From Phylloscopus collybita (Eukaryota; Chordata; Aves; Passeriformes; Phylloscopidae), in assembly GCA_027886175.1 (NCBI GenBank), contig JAJNNQ010000075.1, positions 59,908,001 through 59,972,000 of the forward strand: a stretch of 64,000 bases of DNA, written 5' to 3'. Position numbers and translations under genes: made by a program. Positions 9,365 to 20,760 of this stretch are shown here, piece after piece (position 1 is the first letter of the stretch; every line of letters starts with the position of its first letter). The notes under the pieces were generated by a model. It ran no database searches. It was given only the letters and a program-made list of their open reading frames with translations, and had not been told where the DNA came from.

Positions 9365-12189
9365 CATGAGCTTCTCTGCAGTGCTGGACTAATTTAGCTT
9401 TGAGGCAATATGGGGGTGATTCTCATGACTAGTCAAAAAGGCAAAGAGAAATGTCATCTCTTCAGTACACAACTGTTTTGCCTTGCCTTTTTACTTCCCC
9501 TCTGATTCCCACCTTATCAGTTTTTGTTAACAGTAGGCTGTTACGACTTTTCCTGAAGATAGTCAAATCTCCCTTGGTGCAAGCTCTGTAAAGAGAGAAT
9601 ATTAATGTCTGAACTGTAACTCTGAAATTGACTGCATTTAAAATCTTTTTCATGCTCTGTTGTTATGTCAATTTTGATTCCTCAGTTTCTGTGATTTCCA
9701 TGTTTAGGCCACAGCTAGGGAAGCTGAAGTCTGCTTATTTGATGTAAAAATAATTTTTCTAATAATAACACAAAAAAAGATCAACCAGAACCATTGTATA
9801 TTTTTTGATGTTGACCGAGACTGGTCAGTTTTGTAAAGGAAGTGTGTTTAGAGAGAGGAAGCCTGGCTATCTGTCCTTAGCAAGACAGCCCCATTTCTCA
9901 TGCCTTGCAGCCTTCCTGTTGGCACCCAGGGTTGATTTACAGAGCCAGTGGGGGAAGGTGATTGTCCTCCAATGCTTTGCATGCATGTGGGTTCCTAATT
10001 TTACTGACTGGAAAAGCACCAGATACAGCTTCAGATTCTTCCACAGGAAAAAATATTCACTTGGATACTCAAAGCTAGAGCTTTTTAAACCATCTGTGCA
10101 AGTATGCAAAGGGCTTCTTAGTGCAGTGCAGGCTGAGGGAGATAAGCCCTCTTCTTGTCCTGTCAGGAGGCACCTCCCACCATCTTAGTGAAAGTGGGGG
10201 AAAGGATGAAAGCAGCAAATGCCCCTCTTTGCTTTCTCTGCACTGCAGCCGTAGCTGGTCCAGTGCCCTTGGCTTTGTCACAAGCAGACTTTCCTTCTCT
10301 GTTGAACAAACAGGACGCAGCCAGTCCCATGCAAACACAAAGGCATCAGAGAAACAGCTCCCAGCTGAGAACCTCAGCAGCAGCTCCTGTTGTCCATTCA
10401 CTGCCTGTGAACTCCAGAAATGTTACAAAACTGGGGAGCAGACCGAGATTACTGCAGAGGGCAGAGGCCAAGATGGTATTTTCCTGCTGAGCCAATTATT
10501 GCCTATCATAACGCTGATGAGCTAATAGGTTTAACACTGATGAACTAGTAGGCTGAGTGTGATGTAAGCTATCTGAAGCCATGGAAGCTTTAAAACATAG
10601 CCTACTAGATCAGTGTTGATTCACCTCCAGCTCCTTTCCACAGTAGGTGCACTCAGTTGGGCAGACAAAAGCCCTGTGAAGCTGCCATCAGCCAGAACAG
10701 GTAATTCACTGCCAGACATCCAGGGGTAGTTAGGAGACCTGGCAAGCACCCATCCCTTCAACATTAAATGACCCTTCTGCCACCCACTTGGTGCTGTAGG
10801 CAGGGAAGCCCTGACTCGAGGCATAGCATTACTGGGAGGTTTCTCCCCTTGCAGGGGGCTGGTGCAGCCCTCTGGGCACCCTGAACCCTGCTCTCTCTGT
10901 TTTGTTTGGTTTAACTTTGCTGTTTTTATCCCTTTAAGTTTTAGTTGCTGTATTCAGCAGATCTTGTACCTTTTACACCACTGATTAAATTAAGAGGCAA
11001 ATTAATTTAAAGGCTCTGACTGCTCTTGATTGTCAGCAATTTAGATGCTTATTAAGTGGTTTTAAAGTACATTTAATTAAAGATGTATTGCTTCACATCC
11101 AGTAGTCAGTGAAACATTTAGTGTTTATGTCTTATAAAGTATTATCAGTTCTGTAGTTCAAGAACGCTTTCAAAGGGTGTAGACATCATTTCCTCATTCT
11201 AAAAGAATGACTAACCACTAATTGCACTGAATTGAGTCTTCCTCTTACCTAGTGTTTATAATTATAAAAATTAATTGGCCCATACAAACATTATGTCTTT
11301 GCTTGCTCTTATGTCCCCCCTCACTATCCATTCCAAAGGTTAAGAAAGACTGCTGATCAAAGGAGGAATCAGTCAATGCTAGAAATGGATCTGGAGTTTG
11401 GGCATTAAGATAGATCACACACTACTCCAAATGCCTTTTTTTTTCCTGCCCCCCCGCCCCACCCCGATTTAAAATCCCAGAACAAGAGGAATCGGCCTCT
11501 TTCATGTCTTCCAAAATAGTCCAGAAGGTGCAGCCACATAAACAAAAGCAGCCATAATACAGAAGGCCACATAAATCTGGTAGTGAAACACAAGTTTGTT
11601 GTACTTTTCCCTTCTCAAACACTGTTAGAAAAGTCAAACTGCCTTCACCTTCCCCACAAATCCTTTGGCTGGAACTACCAGGGAGGGGGAGGAGGTGTAA
11701 GCCCTGACAGCAAGCCCCATGACATTTCTTCAGAGGCTCTTGGTAAGGAGCAAGATCGTCATGGAGCAAGTCAGAATGTGTGATCTGCAGCAACCCCATT
11801 TTAAGCCCAGAAGGAAAAGCCTGGCAGTTGTACCTATTTTTCAGTTTCTTTTAGAACTATGTATTTGGGAATAGGAAGAAAAGATTATGGGCTCAACATG
11901 AGTTTAAAAATGTATCAGTGATTTCTCTCTCCTTGTTTTTGCAGCTGAGTTATTATAAAATAATGGGATATGTTGAAAGCCAATCATGGATTGGACATCC
12001 TTCCCTAAAGCGGCTGTTCTCTTTCACCTTTCATAAAAGGAATTTGCTGTGAAAGCGGAACAGGAGACCTCTGCAGCTGATTTCTGTGGAGATGATTAAC
12101 CTCCTGAGGTTTATTTGCTTGTTTAGTAAGGCCACCTAGGCCTCCTGCTGAATGAAAGGACAACCACACCTACCTCAGGCCTCCCTGTT
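9365..12189. other. Gene-free intergenic stretch
   Basis: No coding exon supported; several 60-130 codon open frames are present without splice context or recognisable protein. It contains the small direct/inverted repeat cluster at 10510-10617. Confidence 0.5.
10510..10617. repeat. Small direct plus inverted repeat cluster
   Basis: Two direct copies of a roughly 20-bp unit, AACGCTGATGAGCTAATAGG (10510-10529) and AACACTGATGAACTAGTAGG (10533-10552), are followed by an inverted, slightly shortened copy (AGCCTACTAGATCAGTGTT, 10599-10617). Confidence 0.75.
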
Positions 12190-12290
12190 CCTCCACAAGA
12201 GGAAGAGCTGGTTAACTTACTCAGAAGAGGTTTAGACTGGACATCAGGATGGGTATCTTTACTGAAAGAGCGGTCAAACACTTTGACTGG
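12190..12290 (+). mobile_element. CR1 LINE fragment, forward
   Basis: The stretch around GGTTTAGACTGGACATCAGG and ACTGAAAGAGCGGTCAAACA matches the typical 3' region of CR1, the dominant avian LINE, as I remember it. It is cut off at 12290 by a CR1 piece in the other orientation. Confidence 0.65.
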
Positions 12291-12321
12291 TTGTAAATTA
12301 CAGTTGAAGAATGTGATGATG

Positions 12322-12580
12322 GGTAAGGTTGGAAGTGAACACCAGCAGTCATTTGGCCCAACCTCCTGGCTCAAGCAGTCAGTCCACTAGAGCACATGAG
12401 TAAGAAGTGTTCCCAGAAGGCCTTTGAATATCCCCAGTGAAGGAAACTTCACCTCCTCACCAGGCCGCCTGATCCAGTGCTCAACCACCAGCACAGTAGC
12501 GAAGTTCTTCTTCATGTTCCAGTTGAACTTCCTGGAACTTCCTTCCTTGCGTGTGTTTCCAAAACAAATTAAGTTCCCCA
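12322..12580 (-). mobile_element. CR1 LINE fragment, reverse
   Basis: AAGGTTGGAAGTGAAC, TTTGGCCCAACCTCCTGGC, CCAGTGCTCAACCACC and AAGTTCTTCTTCATGTTCC follow the reverse complement of the CR1 3' region in the right order. Clearly diverged. Confidence 0.8.
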
Positions 12581-13028
12581 AACCAAGTCTGTTTTGCCCA
12601 TGAGGGTAATTGGGAAGTGTCTTTATCTCAACCTATGAAGTTTCTTGTTCCTTTTTTTTTTCTCATTTCCTTCTCCCACCTCATTGGGGAAGGGAACTGA
12701 GACAGTGGCTGGGTGGCAGACTGGCTACCAGGTGGAACCAAGCCACCACAGTAATGCAGCAAAGTACAAACTGTTTATAAGCTTTGGGCTCAAGACCAAA
12801 GACAAACAACAACAGCAAAACGAAGTAAAAAAAAAATCAGACTGTTAAACTCCATTCACTTCACGTCACTGACAGGTTATCTGTCCTTCTCCATGCCTGT
12901 GCACTGAACTTCACATCAGAAAGTTAGGAGGCTTTCCCTTTCCATTTTTTTCCATTGCACATTATTGGATTTCTCCAGTATCTCTGAGGGTCCAGCCCTG
13001 GTCAGAGCAATGGCTTAATAATAATTAG

Positions 13029-13430
13029 TGTCACGGCATGGTCAGATGTGTCTTGATAAATCAAAAAGGTTTAATAAAATAATGAAAATAATGCAAAACA
13101 ACAAACAAGTATTAAAGCCAAACACAGTGTAAGGACAGATCCCACACCTGCTACAACACCCCGAGAATGCGAGGAGCCCTTTTGTTCTGTCACCTTTTCC
13201 ACCTCAAGGATGGATCTATTGGCAAACTGCCAACAGAAAGAGGTACAGGTTTTGACAGACAGTGACAAGGTCCAACGGGTGCTCCTCTCCTGGCACTGAG
13301 CCAATTACAAAGAGAAAAACACAGAACTTTCTGGTTAAATTTCCTAAAATGTCCAAAGGGAAACCAAAACCCTTTCCTTATGTATAACTACCCACTCAGG
13401 GTAGTGGGGGGTGCATTACTACAGCACATC
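13029..13430 (-). mobile_element. LTR-like element, ends uncertain
   Basis: Begins TGTCACGGCATGG at 13029. A reversed polyadenylation signal in GTTTAATAAAATAATG, followed by moderately GC-rich sequence, resembles a minus-strand LTR. No matching right end or duplication could be found. Confidence 0.35.
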
Positions 13431-13903
13431 TATAAAGCAACAGTTTCTACAAGATTGATTACACAGTTCTTAAGAGTAGGAAGGCCTGGTTGATTTTCTG
13501 CAAAGTCAGCAAGGCCTTGAACTGTTCAGGCTTTGCCCAGCAGTTTATAAGATCTTCTAAGGAGCTCACTGAAATACAGCATGTAAGATGTACACCACCC
13601 CAAGCGAACAACTTCTGTGCATCTGCCTATACAATTTTCTTGTCAAACAGAAGGCATGTTGTTGTTAAATCTGTTCAATAGTAGTTCAGTTTCTACTTAA
13701 GAAACCCTTATTTTGTGAGAATCTAGTCATTCTTTCCTCAGCTCCTTTACTGTCTTGCCTAGAAGGGGCACATACATTCAACACAAACTTCAGAAGCTAA
13801 TATAAAACACCCTGCAAACGACAAAGCCATAAGGGATGATGGGAATGGTTACAAAATAAACAATGAAGGCACAATAATAGTCTTAAAATACAAAAAAGCA
13901 GCC

Positions 13904-13909
13904 TTTATT
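13904..13909 (-). terminator. TDP2: TDP2 polyadenylation signal
   Basis: TTTATT on the + strand (AATAAA on the transcript), about 340 bases after the TDP2 stop codon. This puts the 3' UTR at roughly 13885-14249. Confidence 0.75.
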
Positions 13910-14249
13910 GTGAGATCATAGAACATGCCAAAATAAGAGTCTTTTAAATCGCTGAGTGTGTTTATGAACTGTATTTACAGGATTTTCCTGCCATTTTATA
14001 ACTAGAATTTGTTTGGTTTTGCAGGTATTTTTAAAAATAAACATTATAAAACATGATTCAAGAAAAGATGCATACAACAGGAAAAGGGAAACCTGGCCTG
14101 AAATTAAGCCATTCCCGCAGAAACCAAGAACAAAGAACCTATTAGGGTTGAGAACTTAAATAAGCCCTACCTTAATCTGAGAGGGTAAAATTTCGTAAAA
14201 ACAAGAATAAGTCGCTTAAAAACTAATGATGCAAGTCTTCTCTTCTTTT

Positions 14250-17200
14250 TTATAGTATAACATCAAAATTACACAGAATGCCCCAGTGATCACTAGGAAA
14301 TCTGCCACATTCTAGTTTTTCCAAACCAATTAAGTCCAGGCTTCGTGGAATGAAATGCCCCCCTTCCACTGCAGGCCGAAAGTAAATACGGTCAAACCTC
14401 AACTTGCACTTGAAATCTATATTCAGGTTGGTGTTGGACTGCGTGTCCCAAGTGTAGCGGCAGTGTTGAGGTTTACCCAAAAACTCCCAGACATCCTTGA
14501 TGTTGTCGGGTAGACCACCAAGTTTAGAAACCTGAAGGTAGGAGGAGGAAAAAAAGTTCACAAACTCTACATTCAAAAAATAGAACTGAGTTGTCACAGC
14601 ATTGGATTTTTTCTGCAAAACTTAAGTTGTTAAAGATCTTAGAGTGTTTCTGTGGTATTTCTCTATACTCTAAAGCATGACCATTTCCTGTAGCACTTTC
14701 TAAATCCAAAACATATTCCAAAACAAATGTTCAGCTCTGAAATGTTGAGGTATAGGGACCAACACCATGTTCCCTAAACCAATGTCATTCCAGTTCACTG
14801 CAATGCAACTTCACGATAGGGAGAGGTGAAACTCTGACCTTGTAGTAATAATGCACAAATTTCCCTTTTAGTATCAGAAGCCAAAAACTACTTCTAATTT
14901 TGAATGTCTTGATTACCAGAGATTAAGATCTATTTCTCCAGAGCACCCACTTCTGTCATTGATTCTACAAGCTCTGAGAATTGGAGAGTTGAACAAGTAA
15001 AGACCAGGTTCTCAAAATGAGATGATGTTTTTGAAGTCAAAACTTCCATCAAATCTGCCTGCATCTGCTCAGATATAAATATTGTTATGAAAATATTTTA
15101 TTACTGGGAAGCGGTCTCCATATAAGTCACCTCAGCTATAACAACACTTACTTCTACTTAGTCACAACTCCACATTTTAAGATTAAGTCTTGAATATCTC
15201 TGTTCTGCCTCAGCAGGTAATTCCTCATAAAGACAACAGAAAAGCCTGAGAAGATTTTGTCAAAATACCTTCTCTAAATAACAAAGTTGCTTATTTCTAT
15301 TTACCTCGCTGTCTCTGAGGTTTGTATCCCCTCCAAATATAACAGTGGTGGACTCAGATTCCTTCTGCATTTTGTCTAACACTATTTGTAGCTGCTTTAT
15401 CCGTTCCTTGGAGTGATTTTTAGTGCTCTCCAGATGAGAGGTCATAAGGCAGAGTTCAATACCAGAAATGCTCACCTATGTGTGAAACAAAGAGGCAGCG
15501 TTATTGGCTACATCATGATGATAAGCTCAAAGACAAAATCTAATCACAAAGCAAAAATGACTTAGTGACAGAGCTCTGGTTAATATTAGTTTTACATTGA
15601 AGAAAAGGGGCTTGCTGAAGTATAACAGGCTTTTAGTTCTGTTTTCCAAGATTATGAGGCTTGAAAACAAGGATGGTAAGTAACATAAAAGCATAAAAAA
15701 ATTGTCAGTTTCAGATGCAACTGGGTTTATATGCTTAGAGGGTAAGTTTTTCTGCTCTTTGAGACTGTCATAGAGAAAAAGGCAGTTCAGCCTTTCCTGG
15801 GATGTTTGTTTGGAAGGCAGAAGTACAGCTGCTTAGTACATCCTGACTCACTCACATGCACAACCAAAAGGTTCCTCCTCATGGCAGTTGTTGGAAAAGG
15901 TATTATCTCCTGTTTCAGTAGCTTCACTCTCGATTTCTTTAACATTATGACAGTGAAATAACCCTCTGTGTTACCTAGAGAGGATCAAGCAAAGAAATGT
16001 TTGAGGACATCTTTTGCTGTGCCACAGCAGAACTGCCACAAAGCAGCTAAGCTTCCAAAAGGGACCTTTTGGAATATGAGAATATGTTGATTTTTAAGTC
16101 TTTAGTGAAAAATTGCATAACAGTCTGAATTTTCCCGGTTTTTTAAATGCAAATACTTTAAAAATTACTTACCTATGGTACTTTTTGACTACCCTTGCTA
16201 CCAATCTTTCAAAATGCGGAAAAAAATGCAAAGGAAAATGCCAGAAAAGCAAGCTTTTCACATGCATAATTTGCATCAAGATACATGCTGATACCAAAAC
16301 ACAGAAGCATTGAGTGCTCCCTTCTTCACTTTACTCTTTATATTCTTTAAAACGGTTGGAGGTTTTGGCAAGGGAGACAGAATAAACCCAAACTTTATTT
16401 TCTGGTTTTTGTCTTCAGCACCTGAGGGCTTTTTCTTACTTGGAATAATAGTGTAATTGCCTGCCTTCATCTGGAGAAGAGGGAGATGTGGTGGGATGAC
16501 CTCCTGTAAAAATACAACATCTGGACTGTACCTGAAATCAGCAAGGCAAGAAAAACTTCAATTAATTACTGAGAAGTAGTACTGCAACACTCTGAGGCCA
16601 AATGAAACAAAGCCAGAGATTTCAGGTGCACTTTGCCCTCATTTTCCTAGGTTTTGTAATAATCTGCCCTTTAAAATAGGAAAAGCTATCTGCATTGTAT
16701 TTAGCAGCATGTAGACACCACCATTACTAAAAGGGAAAAAACAATTATTATGAACACGAAACCAACATGGTAATAAAATGCATGACTTCCTTATACCACG
16801 ACCTTGTAGGTTTCATATACTACATGAGCACCTCAACTCAAGCAGCTGCAAAGCAGCTTTGGGATACGTTCTCTGGAAGATTCTCATGTACAGGATGCAA
16901 TTATGAACTATGTTCGTGATGTATGATTGCAACTTGAACAATATTGTGCATTGTTAGACTTTTAAAGTAGCCATCTCAAAATATTTAACCTCGGGGATGC
17001 TGCACCGCTTCACACCTCTTACAGTCAGTACAACAACTTAAGATTTATGTGGTGATTGATCTGTTGCATCTAACATATTAAGATAATTGAGGCATGAAGA
17101 TTTGTAAATAGTTAAATCAAGAAGCTTTTGTTGTTGTTGAATTCAGGTACATGACAATACAAAGAGGAGGCTGTACTTACAATGTCAGGTATGTACAGAT

Positions 17201-20200
17201 TCCTCTAGCTCGATCGTACAGATTTCCTGGATCCAGCCCATCAATGTTCCAGGTGATCAGTGAGAAGTTGCTGTCATCTTCTTTTTGCTGTGAGTCTTCA
17301 CTACTGACACCAGCATTACTTGCAGTTGCATCTGCAGTGAGGTCAATGCTACAGAGAGAGTGTATTTGCTTGTTAGCATGCATAATATTAATCTATCTGT
17401 ATTGATCTCAACGTCGTTTAAAAGCACAGTTGATACACGGAAAACTCTAGAACTCAAAGACAAAATGAGTTTTAAAGTAGGTATGTAATTTATTCGGCAG
17501 CTGGGCACACGGGGGATATCTTCTCCAAAGGCATGCGCAGTCACTCACTCTCTGGCTCTGCCTTTTATCCTCTGAAGTGTTATATATGCATCGTTTTGCA
17601 TATTCATTGCCTGGCTCCACCCCGCATGCTGATTCTCTTATCAGTCCTTTGTGCCTGAGAACTTGTCTTTGGTGGTCATCTCAAGGGTCATAAGGGATGA
17701 AGTAAATTGTCCTCCTCAGAGCTGAACTTCTCACCCTGTCTTCTTGCCCATGCTCAGTGGTCGTTTGGTCAGAGTCCAAACCTGACCAATAAGGCTGATG
17801 TCATCTAGTTCCGGAGTTACACGGAACCTTCTTATCTCAGTACCCTTTGGACTTTAGCATACTTGTGTCCTGTTCAGGTGAAAATCCTTCTCCACCTATC
17901 CTTGCATTCCTTCATGCTGTTTGCGCACATATGCCCTGTCTTTTCCCTCACAAGCAACTAATACTGTAAAAAAAATGCAGCAACTATTAAGCAGCAACTA
18001 TTATACACATCATCTAAATGTCTATTTCTAATCAATACCCTCTAGTTTCTAACCCCATGTTTTACAGTAACTAAAACAAACAGGCCCCTGTCACACAGAG
18101 CTGTGATACACAAGTGAAGTAAGTAGTTTTTCCTTCTCCTTATAGATGAAAGATAATATTTACTGTTCTGATGCAAGTTAATCAGATGGTAACCAACATA
18201 ATCCAAAGCACTTGAGTAGTTCAACTCTTTCTCCGCAATCCCACTCGTACTCTGTGTACTTCAGAAACAGGCTGCCTCCAAGTGGATTCCCTTTGGGGTC
18301 ACAAGTCCTGTCAGCAAACCTCTTCCAGCACAGGCTCCTCTGTCCATGTGTCCACAGGTGCTGCCGGGAGCCTGCTCCAGTGTGGGCTTCCCATGGGATC
18401 AGCCTTCTTCAGGCACGCACCTGCTGCAGTGTAGTCTTCCCCAGGCTGCAGGAGGATCTCTACTCCACTGTGGTCCTCCATGGGCTTTCAGGGCCACAGC
18501 TGCTTCACCATGCTCTGCACATGGGCTACAGAGGAGTCTCTGCTCCTGCACCTGGAGCACCTCCTACCCCTCCTTCTTCGCTGACCCTTGGTGTCTGCAG
18601 GGCTGCTTTCAGTTCTCTCTCGTGCTGCAGATGCTGTTGTGCATCTTTTTAACCTTAAGTACATTATCCCAGAGGTGCTACCACTGTTGCTGAAGGGCAC
18701 AGCGTTGTTCCACAGCAGGTCTGCCTTGAAGCCAGCTGACCCTGGCTCTGTCAGACACAGAGGAAGCCTCTGGCAGCTTCTCACAGCAGCTACCCCAGTA
18801 GCCCCTCGCTACCAAAACCCGGCCAAGCAAACCTGGTCAGAACAATGTTGATAACACACTGATTTGTTTTGTTTTGTTTTTGTTGTTGCTAACTAGTGCT
18901 TACCTCAAGACGGACTTTCCAGCTTCCCATGCTGCCAGGTGCATAAGAAGCTGGGAAAAAAACATGACCAGGCAAGCTGACCTGAACTGGCAAAAGGGAT
19001 ATTTCATACCATAGATCACCATGTTCAGTGAATGAACTTAGAGGGAATTCGCCAGGAGGAGCCAAATGTTGCTTAGAGATGCACTGGGCATCAGTCAGTG
19101 GGGGGTGAGCAATTGTACTGTGCATCACTTAACTTTCTTGTCTTCCATTTCTCTCTCTTTGTTACCTCCATTTTCATTACAATTAATTTTATATTATTAA
19201 CTTTATTTCTACTGTAAAACTGTTTTTACCTCAACCCATGGGTTTCATCCCTTTTTTCAATTCTCTTTCCTGCCCCACTGAGAGGGTGGTAGTATGTGAG
19301 GGTGTCATGCTACTTGGTTGGTATCTGGGGTTAAACAACAGCAGGCAGGGATCTGGAAAAGTTCAATTCCAAATGCAGATCAATACACTCAGTACATCCT
19401 CCAGATGTGCTGTGAGATGATGTACGTAAGACACAGATCTCACCTCTTAATTTTCACAGGTACATTCAACAAGGTCTGCATGTACATACCAACTTTATTT
19501 ATAGAAATAAAAATATGCATACATCCAGTATAATACAAATATGCATAATTTACACATATACAAATGTGTGTACAGTAAAATCTGCACACGTATTGCTGCA
19601 CAACACAAGACAATGAGAAGAAAATCTGCCTTTGCTTTCTCCAAAAGGCTCACAATCCACCAGTCCAGAGGATCCACAGAGGGAAAATGCAGCCGAAAAG
19701 CCTGACAGCCTCTCCAAGGGAGAGAAACGTCGGGAAGGGCCGGGTGCAGGAAAGGAACAGGAGCCGCCTGCCCGGCCCCACCTCAGCTGAGGTGCGACGC
19801 CCGGCGGGAAGGGAGCGCTGCTCCCCGAGCTACGCCTCGGCCCGGAGATGGCTCTCGCCGGGTGTGGGGGCCCCAGCGCCTTCCTGCCGAGAGAAACCTG
19901 CCTCCACCCGAGGGGGCGACCCTGCCTCCACCCCCGGGAAGCTCCGCTCCCCGACCTCCGTTCCCCCCTCCTCCTGCCACCTCCCCCCTGTCCCTGTCAC
20001 CTACCAGGTGCCGGTGTCCGCGCAAGCCGGGGCCGCCCCGCCCGCCGCTGCCTCCGTGTCGAAATAGGCGTACAGCGGCGGGTCGAAATAGGCGTTCAGG
20101 GCCCTCTGAAACACAGGGGCGGCTGGCAGGGAGGGGCCGCCGCCGGGCAGCCCCGCGGCCCCGCCGACCCCGGCCGTACCTCCATGTGCCAGTCGCTGCC

Positions 20201-20371
20201 GGCCAAGAAGCGGCTCGCCACGGCCGCGTCGCTGCTGGTGATGGCGGCGAACTCGGAGCACATCTCCTTCCTCCGCTTGGCGACGTGTAGCACCTCCTCT
20301 TCCTCATCCTCCTGCTCCCGCTTGAGCTCCGCCGGCGGCCGGCTCGGCGCTGCCTCGGCCCCCTCCTCCAT
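14250..20371 (-). CDS. TDP2: TDP2, tyrosyl-DNA phosphodiesterase 2 (7 coding exons, 374 aa)
   Basis: Hydrolyses the 5'-phosphotyrosyl bond between DNA and trapped topoisomerase II, so the break can be rejoined. Coding exons in transcript order: 20371-20180, 20105-20005, 17348-17181, 16531-16440, 15974-15856, 15475-15305, 14531-14250. All have AG/GT junctions and phases sum to 1125 nt with stop. The N-terminus holds a UBA-like helical region (about residues 36-72, with SDWHMERALNAYF). An endonuclease/exonuclease/phosphatase fold follows, and its catalytic residues are all visible: N132 in TWNIDG, E164 in FLQEV, D274 in GGDTNLRD, H363 in SDHWG. Each lies 12 residues after the human position, consistent with a longer N-terminal linker (human 362 aa). 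Intron 1 is only 74 nt. Intron 2 carries retroelement remnants. Shares its promoter with ACOT13. Looks intact. Confidence 0.95.
17429..17957 (-). mobile_element. LTR-like retroelement remnant in TDP2 intron 2
   Basis: A sharply bounded stretch starting near TGATACACGGAAAACTC, with TTTATTCGGCAGCTGGGCAC (reverse polyadenylation region), CCAAT-like boxes and GC-richer composition than the flanking intron. It resembles a bird LTR family from memory. End points are approximate and no target duplication was found. Confidence 0.5.
18212..18846. mobile_element. Interspersed retroelement remnant in TDP2 intron 2
   Basis: CT-rich repetitive phrases (CTCCACTGTGGTCCTCCATG, CCTGGAGCACCTCCTACCCC, TTATCCCAGAGGTGCTACCA, CTACCAAAACCCGGCCAAGC) match, from memory, a high-copy endogenous-retrovirus-related repeat of passerine genomes. 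The open frames across it (up to 146 codons) have no recognisable protein and are not a gene. Confidence 0.6.
18890..19343 (+). mobile_element. ERV LTR 3' portion in TDP2 intron 2
   Basis: GGGGTGAGCAATTGTACTGT, the pyrimidine-rich stretch with CTGTTTTTACCTCAACCCATG, the GAGAGGGTGG region and the end TCTGGGGTTAAACAACA follow the order of a widespread passerine LTR as I remember it, reading on the + strand. It therefore lies antisense to TDP2. The left end is uncertain. Confidence 0.6.
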
Positions 20372-20760
20372 GGCTGCGGCGGAAGGCGGGGGGAGGCACC
20401 GCCCGCCGGGGTTGCCGTTCCGGGGCGCGGAGGCGCGGCGGTCAGCGGGGCGGCAGCATGGGGTTCACGGTGGAGAGCCTGAAGGAGGCCATGAAGTACA
20501 TGCTGGAGTCGCAGGGCTTCGACCGCGTGCTCCGCAAGGTACGGGCGCTTGGAGGGCAGGGCTGCGGGAGCGCGGCCCCGCCGGGACAGCTCCTTTGTAC
20601 GGCCTTCTGTCCTCTGCCCGAGTGAGGGGCCGGACCGGGATCGGGGGCTCAGGGCGCGGGGACTGCAGAGGGCCGAGCCTCGGCGGAGCCGGGGCACGGC
20701 AGGAGCCCGGCGGGGCGGGCCAGGCTCGCCGGTGTTTCCCGCAGTCCAGGCCTCGGCACC
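19690..20760. promoter_or_regulatory. CpG island, shared bidirectional promoter of TDP2 and ACOT13
   Basis: GC- and CpG-dense block spanning the first exons of both genes. Start codons face away from each other at 20371 (minus, TDP2) and 20458 (plus, ACOT13), leaving 86 bp with no TATA box. Contains GC boxes and ETS-like CGGAAG. Both transcripts must initiate inside or very near this interval. Large open frames on both strands here are by-products of GC-rich composition. Confidence 0.85.

Noticed and set aside
8804..9397. 197-codon open frame
   Set aside because: It coincides with the LTR at 8787-9358, is proline/leucine/serine-rich and has no recognisable protein.
18212..18851. Several 90-146 codon open frames
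   Set aside because: They lie within the retroelement remnant in TDP2 intron 2, with low-complexity translation in every frame.
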